From Dipteronia dyeriana (lineage: Eukaryota; Streptophyta; Magnoliopsida; Sapindales; Sapindaceae): a DNA stretch of 64,000 nt. The notes beneath the pieces are model-generated. The model ran no database searches. It was not told the origin of the DNA and was given only the letters and a program-made list of their open reading frames with translations. Positions 48,901 to 63,026 of the stretch are shown here, in pieces. The translations under genes and the position numbers were made by a program. Each line of letters opens with the position of its first letter. Within the stretch, counting starts at the first letter, position 1. The DNA lies in assembly GCA_032871835.1 (NCBI GenBank), contig CM065295.1, positions 41,538,360 to 41,602,359 of the forward strand. The letters run 5' to 3'.

Positions 48901-49887
48901 TATTAGAGAATATGTAGGATATATTCTCGCGGAGCTAGTATATATGAATATGTCGCTTTGACTTTGTCAAGATGAGGTTCACAATAAATATACTAATACA
49001 TTTTAGAACCGATCATTATAGACCCCACTATCATTGATACCTGATTCAAGTCAGATGTGAGATCTTAATGTGGTGCTAGAGAGGCGAGCTTTTAAGAACT
49101 TAGGTTAGTCACGAGAGTTGCGACTGGACTGAGATCTGTACAGTGAATAATTTAAAGACATGTATTCTTATTTAGAAGGAAATTCACTGTAATACATGTT
49201 TCATACCACGTGTGCTATTAGTGACCGATATGGAAAATGAGAGAATGAATCTCTGCTTTCTCTGTGTAAGTTCCACTAAAGTTTTACGTTAACTTTAAAC
49301 AGTGTCCTCATGACCATTCACTCTATCTTGAAGTGATAGGATAATGTTAGCACTTTTAGCGTGTTATTTATATGGCTATGATAATTCTGCCTATGGGGCA
49401 CATCTAGGGTAACAGTTGTTCTGGAGACGGAAATATAGAGATGAAATGAGAAGATTTAATGAATTTTTATATGACTTATGCATTCACTGGTCGACCAATT
49501 GTATTTGTTACGATTGTGAATACATGAAATGTGATAAAGTCAAGCATATATTTTGAGGGATTAAGTATGCTTTAGACTGATAAAAATTATAAATTAAATC
49601 TAGGATACAATAATGAACAATATTATCACTTGTAAATAGAGAATTTACATTTTAGATTGTTAGCTCCCTTTTATATTATTGATTGTTCATAGGTCACACG
49701 ATGCATTTACCCGTATGAATACTTTTGATAATGATGATAATACTTGTGTTTCAATGTTTAAAGGCTCCTCTGTATGTACCCATATCTTACGCCATTTGGG
49801 GAGTGGCAGATGTTGATTAATAATTGTTCACCCATGATAGGCTTGCGCTAACTTACCTGTGTTGGTCCCATTTATGCGAGTGGGAGA
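45950..49887 (+). pseudogene. Gag-knuckle, integrase and RT remnants of copia element 6
   Basis: CCRCDKLGHFHS near 45998-46035 is a zinc knuckle that has lost its last Cys. WHARLSHVGLDRMNILVRE near 46540-46600 is the pre-integrase domain. The integrase tail near 47075-47145 reads EDILIVVYSLNHVPFDQ. Reverse transcriptase pieces (ELEEEIYME, then LYDLKQSSRKWY near 48030-48145) follow. The order, integrase before RT, is copia. Stops and shifts are dense, so no product is possible. The short region 42883-45950 before it shows no clear Gag. Confidence 0.7.
47460..47590. repeat. Short tandem repeat around CATCCCTAGTGGGAGTGGAA
   Basis: Four or so diverged copies of TCATCCCTRGTGGGAGTGGAA, each with GGATCTT before it, lie within the copia integrase-RT linker. 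Confidence 0.75.
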
Positions 49888-50495
49888 TGTTAGTATATTT
49901 GAGTATGGGTTAGAGATCCATTATACATCCAAGTGGGCCAAGATCACAAGCAATATATGGAGAGCCCAAAATCCATGTACACCAAACCCAAGCATGAGCC
50001 CATACACTAAAGCAATATAACTGTCTGAGCAGTTTGCAATATATAAATACAACGTATATTGGTATGGGTTGATAACTTACAAAAGTGTGTGCCGGCGTGT
50101 GATATACAATAGGCAACAATGGGTTGTCTGAGATAGTCATGTATATGCATTATGCATGTGTGCAATATGCATGAGATGCATGAGCAAATTTTGTATATCA
50201 ACATAGTGTGTAAATAATGTGCAAGAGTATTGCACGTAAGAGACTAAGAGTGCATGTGTGCAAGTATTTAGAGAGAAACACAATGAGCTGTGGAGAAAAT
50301 CTGTAGAATTTTCTCTTATCCAATAATCAAAGTGTGGGTAAATTGCATTGTGATCAGATGAGACTTTCCGATCGTGTGATCGTCCTTCGACCGGTGATAC
50401 AGTTTCAGGTGTTCGATCCGTTTCCGCTAGAATTAGGATTTTCGATGGTGAACGGTAATCCGAATTCATTTTGTTTATATCTAATTTTATTTTCA
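49888..50495 (+). repeat. 3' LTR of copia element 6
   Basis: The 608-bp LTR runs TGTTAGTATATTTGAG to TTTTATTTTCA. It follows the purine tract GAGTGGGAGA and is flanked by the AAAAT duplication. Confidence 0.9.
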
Positions 50496-50500
50496 AAAAT

Positions 50501-51248
50501 AATTTAAAAAACAAAATATAATTGGAGGATTCAGAAAACACAATCAGTAAATCAGTACCCAGATATTATTTCCAAATCATAGTTAGAACCGTATCTCCAA
50601 CCAAATCCTTTTGTTACAAAGAGATCATCACAAACTTTCATGAAATTCAGCAATAACTGCACTAGATCAATACTAGTTTACATATAAAATTTTGATAAAA
50701 TGATGTTAATTGCCGTTGGGTAAAAAATAATAATAACAATTTGCACATGATATAGAATGCGGCAAGATGGAATTCGCCAAGGATTTAGGTTATGCTTATG
50801 AGTTGCTATTTTATGTGTTTGTCTATGTATGCTGATAGTGCCCCATTTTTAAATCATATGGTGGTGTATCAAGTGGTGGTTTGTCTAATTTATTCTGATA
50901 ACCTGGAGCAACATTTTTCAGTGTACAAGTCTGTAATATTGATTGTTCTATTGCTTTGTTTTTTTTTTTTCAGGTGGTTCCATTTATATATAATGTCTAG
51001 CATGGAGATGATGTAGAGGAAGAAGAAATGGAAGAAGAAGAGGAAATGGAAGAAGAATTGTATGAAATTATCAAGTGTTTATCGATGACAATTAAAGTAA
51101 TTATTATTATTATTATTATTATTGTTGTTGTTGTTTTTGTTATTTGAACTTTTATTGCCGCTTCTTTGATTTAAAAAGATTATACATTGCTTACTATTTC
51201 TATAAGTATCGTACGTACAATTAAATATTTTTTACAGTTCTAAGCTCC
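50501..51248 (+). other. Unassigned AT-rich region
   Basis: No supported gene was seen. A GAAGAA-rich acidic-codon stretch lies at 51016-51062 and an ATT/GTT triplet run at about 51097-51135. These may be the outer part of the Harbinger remnant that follows, but no transposase motif was seen here. Confidence 0.4.
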
Positions 51249-51660
51249 GTTTTGAGGTGTCTGCTATCATCTTCAAGTCAAGGTTGTGACCCAGAAAATA
51301 CAAACGAATTGTTCAATCTTTATATGCTTCCTTAAGGAACGTAATTGAGAGGATTTTTGATGTATTTAAATCGTGGTTCACAATTTTCAAAATAATTCCT
51401 CCATTTTTATATATTACACTAGCAGAGCTAGTGTTAGTTCGTGCAGGGTTACACAACTTTCTTAGCAAAGAGTGTTGTTCCGATGAACTAGATGATGAAG
51501 CTTCATCATCTGCATCTTTATTAGTTAATTAAGAGGAAGATTTTGAACCATTTTTTGAGACTAAGAACAACAAAAAGAGAAAGCTAATACGTGAAGGACT
51601 GCTATAGCTGCTGATATGTGGAGTGATGTTGGACATATTGATAATAATGAACGTTAGAGA
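51249..51660 (+). pseudogene. PIF/Harbinger transposase, C-terminal remnant
   Basis: The translation with shifts gives FRGVCYHL near 51250, then NELFNL, ASLRNVIERIFDVFKSWF near 51330-51390 and LHNFLSKECCSDE near 51450-51495. After a stop it reads EEDFEPFFETKNN and a tail AADMWSDVGHIDNNE near 51605-51655. These are the C-terminal part of plant PIF/Harbinger nucleases (HARBI1-like), containing the region after the last catalytic Asp. The N-terminal catalytic part is missing or unrecognisable, so it is a dead fragment. Confidence 0.7.
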
Positions 51661-52347
51661 TATTTTTTTTCATCACTGTGGATAGTAAAGAAATGTTTAA
51701 AAAAAAACTTAGTATTTTGTTTATCTATTTATCTAATTGAGGTGACTCATATAGTTTTTTTTTTGTCATAATTTATGATTATTGATATATAGAAATTCAA
51801 ATGGACCGATATATAATTAACATGATTTTGATCTCTACTTGAACACAAGAAGACCTCGTCTCTTCAACTCATTTATTGAATAAAATATGTTCCACTATCA
51901 TAATAAAGTATGTCTGATGAAAAAGTTTTCCACAATATCAAATTTGAAAACATGAAAGTCTTTAGAAGTCTATTATATTTTTTGAAGTCAATAAAAATCT
52001 ATCAATGTCTCTAAAAGTCTTTTAACGTAAAAGTCTATAAAAGTTTATTAACATTTTTTCTATAGTTGTGTAAAGTTTAAATTCAATAAAATCCATAAAT
52101 TCTATAAAAGTCATTCATTTTAAAAAAAATCTTTAAAAGTCTTTTGAAATCCTAATTTAATACACCCTCCTTAGTTTTAGTATTTGTTATCTATGTTTCT
52201 TCTATAATAAATCTCCGGCAACAAAATTATACATGTGTATGTAAGTTGAGCTGGAATTCAATTTGAAAAGGAGTATGAAATTATAGGTTTGTTTAACTAA
52301 TTTTGATAAAGGATATAAATGTAATATTAAATAAATTTTAAAAGTGG
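51661..52347. other. AT-rich intergenic sequence
   Basis: No gene was seen. Between about 51960 and 52150 the words AAAAGTCT and TAAAAGTC recur many times (AAAGTCTATTA, AAAGTCTTTTAA, AAAAGTCATTC), a degenerate local repetition. Confidence 0.4.
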
Positions 52348-52951
52348 GGGTAAATACACTTACCTCCTCTCAAGTTTGACATAAATACGGTAGAGGGTAA
52401 GTGTGCATTTATCTACTCAGACATCCTCTGCTCTTAAAATTAAACTAATAAAAACCTCATTTTCCCCTTATTTATTAAAATTTTAAAATGAGGATAATAT
52501 TTTTATTAAAAAAAAAATTTATAAATTTAATTGAAGATAATACTTTCAATGGAATATAAATAGGAAAAAAAAGCTATTTTATTAAGTTAATTGAAGATAA
52601 TATCTTCGATGGAAAATAAATGGAAAAGTAAAAAACTATTTTTAAAATTTTGAATTAGCTTCGTTTTTTCTTATTTTTACTATTTTTAAACAAAATAAAA
52701 AATGTTTCTATTTTTTTGTTTAAATTCTCTTCCTTTTTAAATTGTTTCTAAATTTTAAATTATTTGTACTAGCTTTTATTGTTTTTTTTTATAAAAACAT
52801 TATCTTTACATTAAATTTTAATAACTAAGGGTAATTTGATATTTTTATTAGTTTTATTTTAAGAGCAGGGAATGTATGAATAGGTAAAGACATACTCCCT
52901 TTTTATGTGCATTTATACCAAACTTCAGGAGAGGTCAATATATTTAAACCC
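52348..52951. mobile_element. Long-TIR MITE, probably Mutator-like (copy A)
   Basis: The ends are GGGTAAATACACTTACCTCC and, complemented, GGGTTTAAATATATTGACCT. Similarity continues for about 140 bp through AAGTTTG-YATAAAT, CCCTGCTCTTAAAAT and AAACTAATAAAAA. The flanks TAAAAGTGG and TAAAAAGTGG look like a 9-10-bp target duplication with one A gained. It is non-coding. Confidence 0.7.
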
Positions 52952-52961
52952 TAAAAAGTGG

Positions 52962-53941
52962 GGCATTAATAGATGAATAGGGGGGTGTCAATAGCGGTAC
53001 TCTTTCGTATTTGAGGAATAAACCGGTAAGAGTAGTGCTAACTATTTAGTTTTTTTTTTCCTTTATCAAAATTGTTTAAATAGATGTATAATTTTTTTAA
53101 AAATAAATCTTCTATAAAGTAAATCTTATAAAACCTTACTTTCCTTTTCAAAAAGTAAAAATTAAAAACCCTAGTAATTTGTTTTTCTTAACCCTTAAAC
53201 CTTAAAATTTGCTTATTACACACATACAAAATATTATGGAAAAGTTCGAGAATGATATCAAAAATCTATCTGAGAATGACATCGAGTATCATGAACAACT
53301 AGACGAAAACGACACCACACACCAAGAATAACAAAAAAACAACGAAATTACACCAAGAATCACAATCAAGAAAATCTAATATCTGATGAAACGAAACCAC
53401 ACTAAAACCTTAACTTAATCATTAAAAAAAAAGACCATTAAAGACGATCGATATTGCACTCTTAATTTATCACCAAAAATCCAATCAACTATACATAAAT
53501 AAATAAATAATCGTATTCAAAATGGACCGTTTCACCTTGAAGTAAAAAGAAAAAACAGGTCCTGATTTGAAAAATAAATAAAATGGCGGTTTCGGAAATA
53601 ATTTAAACTATTTAATTTTATATTTTAAAAAGTGAGACATCAGTAGCACCACTCAACGAGTAAACAAGTTATTGTTTGGTCAAAATTGACATTTCACAGT
53701 TAAACCTAGCATCTCCAATCTCCATTCTCCATTCTCCAATTGGATTGTCCCCAAACTATCAGCTGTTACTGTCCCTACCATATATTTTACCTGAACGAAA
53801 AAAGATTGGATTGTGACCCTCGCTTTCTTCCTACACCGATTATTCACTCTCAAAAATCAAAATACAAGGAGACTTGAAAAAGTTAACAGCTTTCACGGTG
53901 GACTCCAATTATTAGGGTTTTGTTGGTGTGATCAATCGAGA
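52962..53941 (+). promoter_or_regulatory. Upstream region of the E2 gene
   Basis: This is the space before the UBC27-type start codon. No long frame is supported. The likely leader is the last 100-150 bp (pyrimidine-rich GACCCTCGCTTTCTTCCTAC). A TATA-like CATATATTTTACC lies near 53778, which would put the transcript start near 53810. The promoter is inferred from position only. Confidence 0.35.
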
Positions 53942-57582
<3,641 letters not shown>

Positions 57583-58606
57583 AGTGTGCTGAAGCTGCCT
57601 GTTTAGAGACGGGATGAATATTTATACAAAGACACAGGATTAATCTGAATATAAGCTCTTCTTATTAGTCAAGTCATGATTCCAGTCAATTTTCTTTCTC
57701 TTGGTTCGTCCTTAATTCGTTAGACTTGTCTGTAGTTCTCTGCTTCTTCTTTATTGAGCAGCAACTTGCTCAAGTTGATGGAGTTGCTGCTATAACCAAT
57801 TGTCGCGATGACTGCTGAATGATATCAAGGAGAAATATAAATATATAAATTGTCGGTTCTGAAATTTACTACTCAAATCCTTGATTCTCCTTAACTTCCA
57901 ATTCTTGCAGTGTTCATGTTAACATGGTTGCTTCTTCTGTTTTGGTCAATGATCATAACCTTGGGGGTTCTAGAATTCTAGGGTGAGCCAGTAGGCAGGA
58001 AACCATATATTTGTGTTTCTCTTCAGATTTTTGATGTTATCTACAAAATAAGTAGCAGAGATAGCATACTGTGATGATTTAAGAGTGTTGTGGGATTACA
58101 TTGCTCATTGCCCACATTGCATTCTGCTCCAAGTATCATTTTTATCCTGCACTACTATGCTTCTATTATTGGTATCATCTTATTTAATTTGGTAAGCTCA
58201 AAAGGTGAATATTATTGTTAGTCCAGGCTCTATTGTTCTGTCTCTAATGCAAAAATACTCAACGTGGGCTTTGTGCGGCATGCTGAAAAGTTCTCTAAGA
58301 TCAAGTCACAAAGTGGACCAAGTATATTCCACATTTCAGGCATAAACCACGATCACTAGTTAGAATTTACAGACATAAATATTACTTGATAGAAATCCAT
58401 GTACCATGTAAACCTGAAGCACTTAATCCCCGGAAAACAAAAACGGGGAGAGCAACAAGAAAACACTCCATCTGGGATTGCTCTTTTCTTAATCTTATTT
58501 TTTACTTATAATAAATGACTAGCATACAGTTTATTATTGCAGATGCAATAATAATTCATACAGAAGAAAAAAGAAAATGATGCGGGAAGGCGAGAACAAG
58601 CATAAT
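57583..58606. other. 3' UTR of the E2 gene and intergenic spacer
   Basis: The first few hundred bases likely hold the 3' UTR of the E2 gene. Reading the other strand, the last 200-300 bases would hold the 3' UTR of the 45-residue frame, so the two genes converge here. No other gene was seen. Confidence 0.45.
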
Positions 58607-58744
58607 TCAAGAGCAGTGATAGAGAGTAACTCTCCTTGCTGGTTGGGGATGACAGACAATGAAGATCGCCATTGCCAAGACAAGAGCTACCACCAAGCCA
58701 AGCAGCGGGCTGTCGTCCGAGTCTGAGCAGCACAGTTGTCCCAT
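58607..58744 (-). CDS. 45-residue one-pass membrane microprotein (hypothetical)
   Basis: The frame on the minus strand begins MGQLCCSDSDDSPLLGLVVA and ends RRVTLYHCS before TGA (45 residues). It has a Cys pair and an acidic cluster at the N terminus, which could be an acylation-type region although there is no Gly2-only consensus. One hydrophobic segment spans about residues 14-31 (LLGLVVALVLAMAIFIV), followed by a basic tail (PARR). The layout (short head, one membrane helix, basic end) and codon-level order argue for a real gene. It lies between two other small-gene regions. I do not recognise a named family, and no intron was needed. An overlapping longer frame in another register (58506-58763) has no such organisation. 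Confidence 0.45.
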   Translation of the reverse strand: MGQLCCSDSDDSPLLGLVVALVLAMAIFIVCHPQPARRVTLYHCS

Positions 58745-59409
58745 TTTTGCAGTTTTTCTTCAAATATAGTCACCCCACCCAAATAACCTTAACAACAGTG
58801 GAGCAAAGAAGCAATCTAAGGAAATGAAAGACAGTGATCGAGAGAGACGTGGACTCCTATCCAGTGAAGAGCGAGCAGCCAATACAAAAGGGCCACGTCA
58901 GCTCCAAATGGGCTTCTTTCTTTTACTTGCAGAGCTTTCATTGTGTTTGTTTGCAGCAACTATAGTTGCCAAATTACACATTATTTGTTTTGATTTGTTT
59001 TTTTCTTTCCTAATTGAATCCGAGAATTCTGTATTTTTGTTGCCACACATTTTCAATTTCTCGTTTTCCATTTTCCATTGAAGCCTATGTAAAAATGTTT
59101 TGTAATGATCTATTGAAATATACAAATATGTTTTGTTGGCACTTGGCATTGAAATTGCTCATCTTCAGTACAGAGTAGCTTGTCGAAAAACATTTTTATG
59201 CAACCAACCTTTTAAAAAGCCCAAAAGGTATTGGAGTAATGGAGTGGGATACTCATGGAGGACATCCAACAAACACATGGCGTACCATCACAAAACACTT
59301 TTTTGTTTCTCTCCAATTCAATTCAATGCAGGAAACCAAACCTCGATGTGCTATCTATAAAAGAACAAGTACAAGGGTACATTTATGAAAATCACACAAT
59401 CGAATCAGC
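58745..59409. other. Spacer between the two small minus-strand genes
   Basis: It probably holds the promoter of the 45-residue gene and the 3' UTR of the 75-residue gene. A plus-strand frame at 58824-59081 has no family features and is taken as chance. No mobile element was recognised. Confidence 0.4.
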
Positions 59410-59742
59410 CTATGCTTTGACTTCTTTGACAAATCCCTCGTCGGATTCTGGTGTGGGATCAACCAGAATGGAATCAGTAGCAGTGAGAGTGCTTTGTTGA
59501 TGCTGTTGTTGATCATTGTTGGTGGGCTGCTCCATGTCTCTAAGCCTAGTCCTCACCACATTTGTAACCATAACTGCCAAAAAAAAACAAGGTGGGTGTT
59601 TCAAATTTGACATCGAATTAACAGATTTATACATAGAGAGATGGAAAAAAAAAAAAAAAGAGTTATTGAGAGAGTTACTGGCGGCGGTGCCGATGGTCCA
59701 GATCCAGAGGATTTTCAGGCCTGGACTAATTTCTCTCGACAT
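59410..59742 (-). CDS. 75-residue one-pass membrane protein, two exons (unknown function)
   Basis: Exon 1 (59742-59679) starts MSREISPGLKILWIWTIGTA. The donor is CCA|GTAACT. The acceptor TTGGCAG precedes exon 2 (59573-59410), which reads through VTNVVRTRLRDMEQ to a Gln/Ser/Thr-rich, acidic tail ending FVKEVKA. The join keeps frame and makes a 75-residue protein with one membrane segment at about 8-26. An N-terminal hydrophobic stretch followed by an Arg-rich segment would suit a small organelle or membrane protein. Unspliced reading would add Asn/Phe-rich junk and stop. Proteins of this shape are conserved in plants as far as I recall, but I give no name or function. Confidence 0.65.
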   Translation of the reverse strand: MSREISPGLKILWIWTIGTAASNSLNNSFFFFFHLSMYKSVNSMSNLKHPPCFFLAVMVTNVVRTRLRDMEQPTNNDQQQHQQSTLTATDSILVDPTPESDEGFVKEVKA

Positions 59743-59912
59743 ATTATAACTTCCAACAATCAGGCAATCACTTTGTTCCAAGAAAATAAAAAATCTGGCA
59801 ATTAACGCTGAATAATATTATGTATCAACAAATTCTCAAGCAGTCAGTGCCAAATTAAGCAAACTGGCAATCTGCAAACTGCACACTGCACTACACAGTT
59901 GGCAAATTCACC

Positions 59913-60601
59913 GGTATCCTCTACAGTTTGGCGTAAATATACATTTATCCCCTATTTTTTAAATTTAACTGATAAAAAAAGACTACAATAATAACTTCCT
60001 TGATTTTTTTATATTAGAATTATATGATTGGAATGATTAGATTTTAAGGATGCTACATCATTTAATCTACAAATTTAGATATCAAATTTAGATTAAGTAG
60101 CATTACTCTAAAAACTAAATTGATCATAGTTATTAAAATTTAAAATTGATGAAAATTATAAAAAAAAAAACAGTAAAAGTTAGTATAGATAATTTAAATT
60201 TATAAATTTTTAATTCAAAATTTAAATTTAAAACTGTAAAAATATATATATATTAAATATGAAGATACTTTTAAAATTAAATTTCTTATTTACATTAAAA
60301 ATAATTTTAAACAATAAATTTAGAAATGAAAATAATTTAAAATTTGAAAATCAATTTTCTGTATTTTAATTTTAAAATTAATTTTTAATTTATATTCCGT
60401 TAAAAATATTATCTTCAGTTAATTTACTTTAATTATTTTTTATAAAAATATTCTCTTCATTTTAAATTTTAATAATGATAGACAAATTGATATTTTTATT
60501 ACTTATATTTTGAGAGCAGTGGAGATTAGAGTAAATAAATAAATATTTACTCTCTGGATGTATTTATATCAAGTTTTAGGGATTACAGTGTATTTATACC
60601 C
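59913..60601. mobile_element. Long-TIR MITE, probably Mutator-like (copy B, decayed)
   Basis: The right end, complemented (GGGTATAAATACACTGTAAT), and the internal CTGCTCTCAAAAT and AAGTAATAAAAAT match the ends of copy A at 52348-52951. The left end has lost about its first 13 bases and keeps TCCTCTACAGTTTGG. It is very AT-rich, with no coding sequence. A short stretch at 60010-60112 resembles the inverted-repeat element at 15268. Confidence 0.5.
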
Positions 60602-61249
60602 ACTTTTTAATTCTCAATTTACCATGCAGGCCTATATTGGACCCAAAACAAAGCCCCAGGCCCCCAGTAATGCACGTGGCTCCAGCCAAAAGCCTGTCCA
60701 CGTTGCACGTGGGCATTTTAGGAAAAAGTGCTCATAATAGTATAGAAAATTTCGGATCTGCCGGAATTTTATTTTAAAAAACACTCATTTGGTTTAAGTA
60801 TTTAACATATCAGTAAGTTTACACCATCTGGTTTCAACGATGGCCGTGATCGTGATCGATAGAATACTTAAAACTATATCAAAATGTCATCTTTTGAGTT
60901 TTGAGTGACTAGTGTGGTTGAATGTTTATAATTACATCAAAGCATTCTCGATAGCTTCTAACTTTTTTTTTTTTAACTATTATTATATTTCAAAATCAAG
61001 GAGAGGACATGACTCGTACTTACAACCTTTTAGATATAGGTATGACTTGTGAGGAGCTTATTGGTTAAACGGATTTGATTTATAAATTATGAAGTCTTGA
61101 AATGAAGCATTAACCACCTAATAAGGTCTAGTCCATCATCACACGGAAAACTGTTTAGAGAGGGATTAATCAGCAACTTTACGAATTACTCATGACTTAT
61201 AATTTTAGAAAGGGCAATTATTGACTATTGTAAATGTCAATAATGCACA
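60602..61249. other. Intergenic sequence
   Basis: No supported gene was seen. Two CACGTGG-type words (TGCACGTGGC, TGCACGTGGG) lie at 60672-60712 on either side of a short C-rich segment. They could be chance or G-box-like sites. Confidence 0.35.
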
Positions 61250-61530
61250 TGGTATAAAGGTTAAGAATAATTTTCTAAATATTTTATTAAAGAAAACGAA
61301 GCTATATATATATACATAAAGAGACTTGAAGAAGTCTGAATTTAGTAAAACTAAGAATCCTAAATTAAGTAGAAAACCGTAACAGGAAATATCCTAAATT
61401 AAGTATAAAACCATAACAGGAAACATCCTAAATTAAGTAGAAAATTGTAACAGAAATCCTAAATTTAGAAGTATAACAACAACTGCTCTAGATAAGGAAA
61501 TACAACGAGAACTAGTATAACTAAACTACA
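61250..61530 (-). repeat. 3' LTR of copia element 7, with internal tandem repeat
   Basis: The LTR is about 281 bp. It contains about three copies of a roughly 34-bp unit (CCTAAATTAAGTAGAAAAC..GTAACAGGAAA) at 61358-61470 and poly(A)-signal-like AATAAAATA on the minus strand. The outer end could be 61244 or 61250. Confidence 0.6.
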
Positions 61531-61537
61531 TTAACCT

Positions 61538-62337
61538 TTACACGACCCCGCAAGATAGTGGGCAGTTCACAAACATTGATCTTGGATCGTAAGAGACAAA
61601 ACCTTGTTCTAAAGAGCGGCTTGGTGAGAGAATCAGCCAACTGATCAGCATAAGACACGTGGGAAATGCATAGTTGATTGCTTTGAACCTTTTCTCTGAC
61701 AAAATGAAAGTCAATGGCAATGTGTGTTCATTCTTAAGTGAAATACGGGGTTTGAGCACAAGTAGGTTGCACCGATGTTGTCACAGCATATTATCGGGGG
61801 ACTGGAGCTTGGGACAAGTAATTCACGCAAGAGAGATGAGATCCATATTACCTCAGACGCAGTTGTGCCAACAGCTCTATATTCAGCTTCAGTGAAGGAC
61901 CTGGCTACGGATCTTTGTTTGCGAGAACACCAGGAGATAACATTAGACCCAAGAAAGACGACATAAGCACTGGTGGATGTGCGATCATCTTGATTACCTA
62001 CCCAATCTGCATCACAAAACGCATGGAGTGATACCGAGGAATCGCGGCGCAACACCAAACCATGAACCAGTGTCCCACGCAGGTAGCGTAGGATGCGCTT
62101 CGTGAGAGACCAGTGTCTTGCCGTTGGGCGGTGCATGAATTGGGCAAGTTTGTTCACTGCGAATGCGATGTCAGGACGAGTGAAGGAAAAATATTGTAGA
62201 ACGCCAATTACCTGACGAAATTCCATAGCATTCGTGAGAGAAGTACCATTAAGTAGCGTGAGAGAGTGATCAGTAGGGAGAGGTGTGGCCACCGGTTTGG
62301 AGTCTGGCATTTTGGTCCGAATAAGGAGATCGGTCAC
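61538..62337 (-). pseudogene. RNase H of copia element 7
   Basis: The frame at 62337-61711 begins VTDLLIRTKMPDSKPVATPL-like and has RQVIGVLQYFSFTRPDIAF, then HAFCDADWVGNQDDR (two Asp of the RNase H site near residue 110), EAEYRAV and CDNIGATYL near the end. A shift near 61715 moves the last 50 or so residues (KRFKAINYAF-type and SYADQLADSLTKPL-like) into another frame. It is typical of a copia C terminus, broken once. Confidence 0.85.
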
Positions 62338-62944
62338 ATATTTCTGCTGAGAGAGAAATAGACGGGCTGAGCATGGAATGACTTTAACACCAAGAAAGTA
62401 CGATAGAGCACCAAGTCTTTAATAGAGAAATGTTGAGCGAGCTTACCAACAAATTTGTCAACTAATTTGTCATTGTTTCCAGTGACTATTATATCATCAA
62501 CATATACCAAAAGAAAAATCACACGGTCTTTAGCGCTAAAGATGAATAACGAGGTGTCAGATTGAAAATTAACCAACCCTTTTTGTAGAAGAAATTTTCG
62601 AACTCATTGTACCACGCTCGAGGTGCTTGTTTGAGACCATAAATGGCCTTCTTAAGATGACAGACATGTAATGGAAGTGCGGTATCCATGAATCCTGGTG
62701 GTTGCATCATAAATACATTTCCAGCCAAGTGACCCTGAAGGAATGCGTTGTTCACATCCAATTGATGAAGAGACCACCATCGTGATACTGCAATACTGAG
62801 TAGAACCCGGATAGTAGTAGTTTTAACCACTTGACTGAAAGTTTCAGTATAATCAATGCCATGCCTCTGATGAAATCCCTTTGCCATAAAGCGATATTTG
62901 TACTTAAATATTGAACCATCTGGAGACCTTTTTATGAGAAACAC
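62334..62944 (-). pseudogene. Reverse transcriptase of copia element 7
   Basis: The upper frame (62944-62519) has [30 protein letters not shown] and [14 protein letters not shown], with [10 protein letters not shown]. After a shift near 62560 the lower frame (to 62334) has LLVYVDDIIVTGN, which holds the YxDD catalytic pair. Together they give a complete RT palm in two frames. Confidence 0.88.
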
Positions 62945-63026
62945 TCATTTGCACCCTACGATATTATAGGACGGATTTGGAGGAACTAAGTCCCATGTTT
63001 TATTCCGAATGAGAGCATCAAATTCT

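Larger units (their letters stand above)
42259..50495 (+). mobile_element. Ty1/copia element 6, full length, heavily decayed
   Basis: The target duplication AAAAT at 42254-42258 and 50496-50500 and the paired LTRs (624 and 608 bp) define it. The primer site is a changed Met-tRNA site (TTAGTATCAGAGC after 42882). Inside, no frame is long, but remnants come in copia order: zinc knuckle, pre-integrase and integrase, then reverse transcriptase. It is the same family as the LTR at 165-740. Confidence 0.9.

Noticed and set aside
50792..51016. 74-residue frame with hydrophobic segments
   Set aside because: It is Phe/Leu/Val-rich from T runs, lacks a motif, and precedes a transposase remnant in AT-rich DNA.
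53813..53941. Upstream in-frame extension of the E2 gene to an ATG at 53813
   Set aside because: It adds 43 residues not found in the E2 family, while the ATG at 53942 gives the conserved N terminus; the segment is taken as 5' UTR.
58824..59081. 85-residue plus-strand frame MKDSDRERRGLLSSEERAAN
   Set aside because: The hydrophilic start and Phe-rich end look attractive, but there is no family match by eye, it overlaps the upstream space of a minus-strand gene, and T-runs make the tail.
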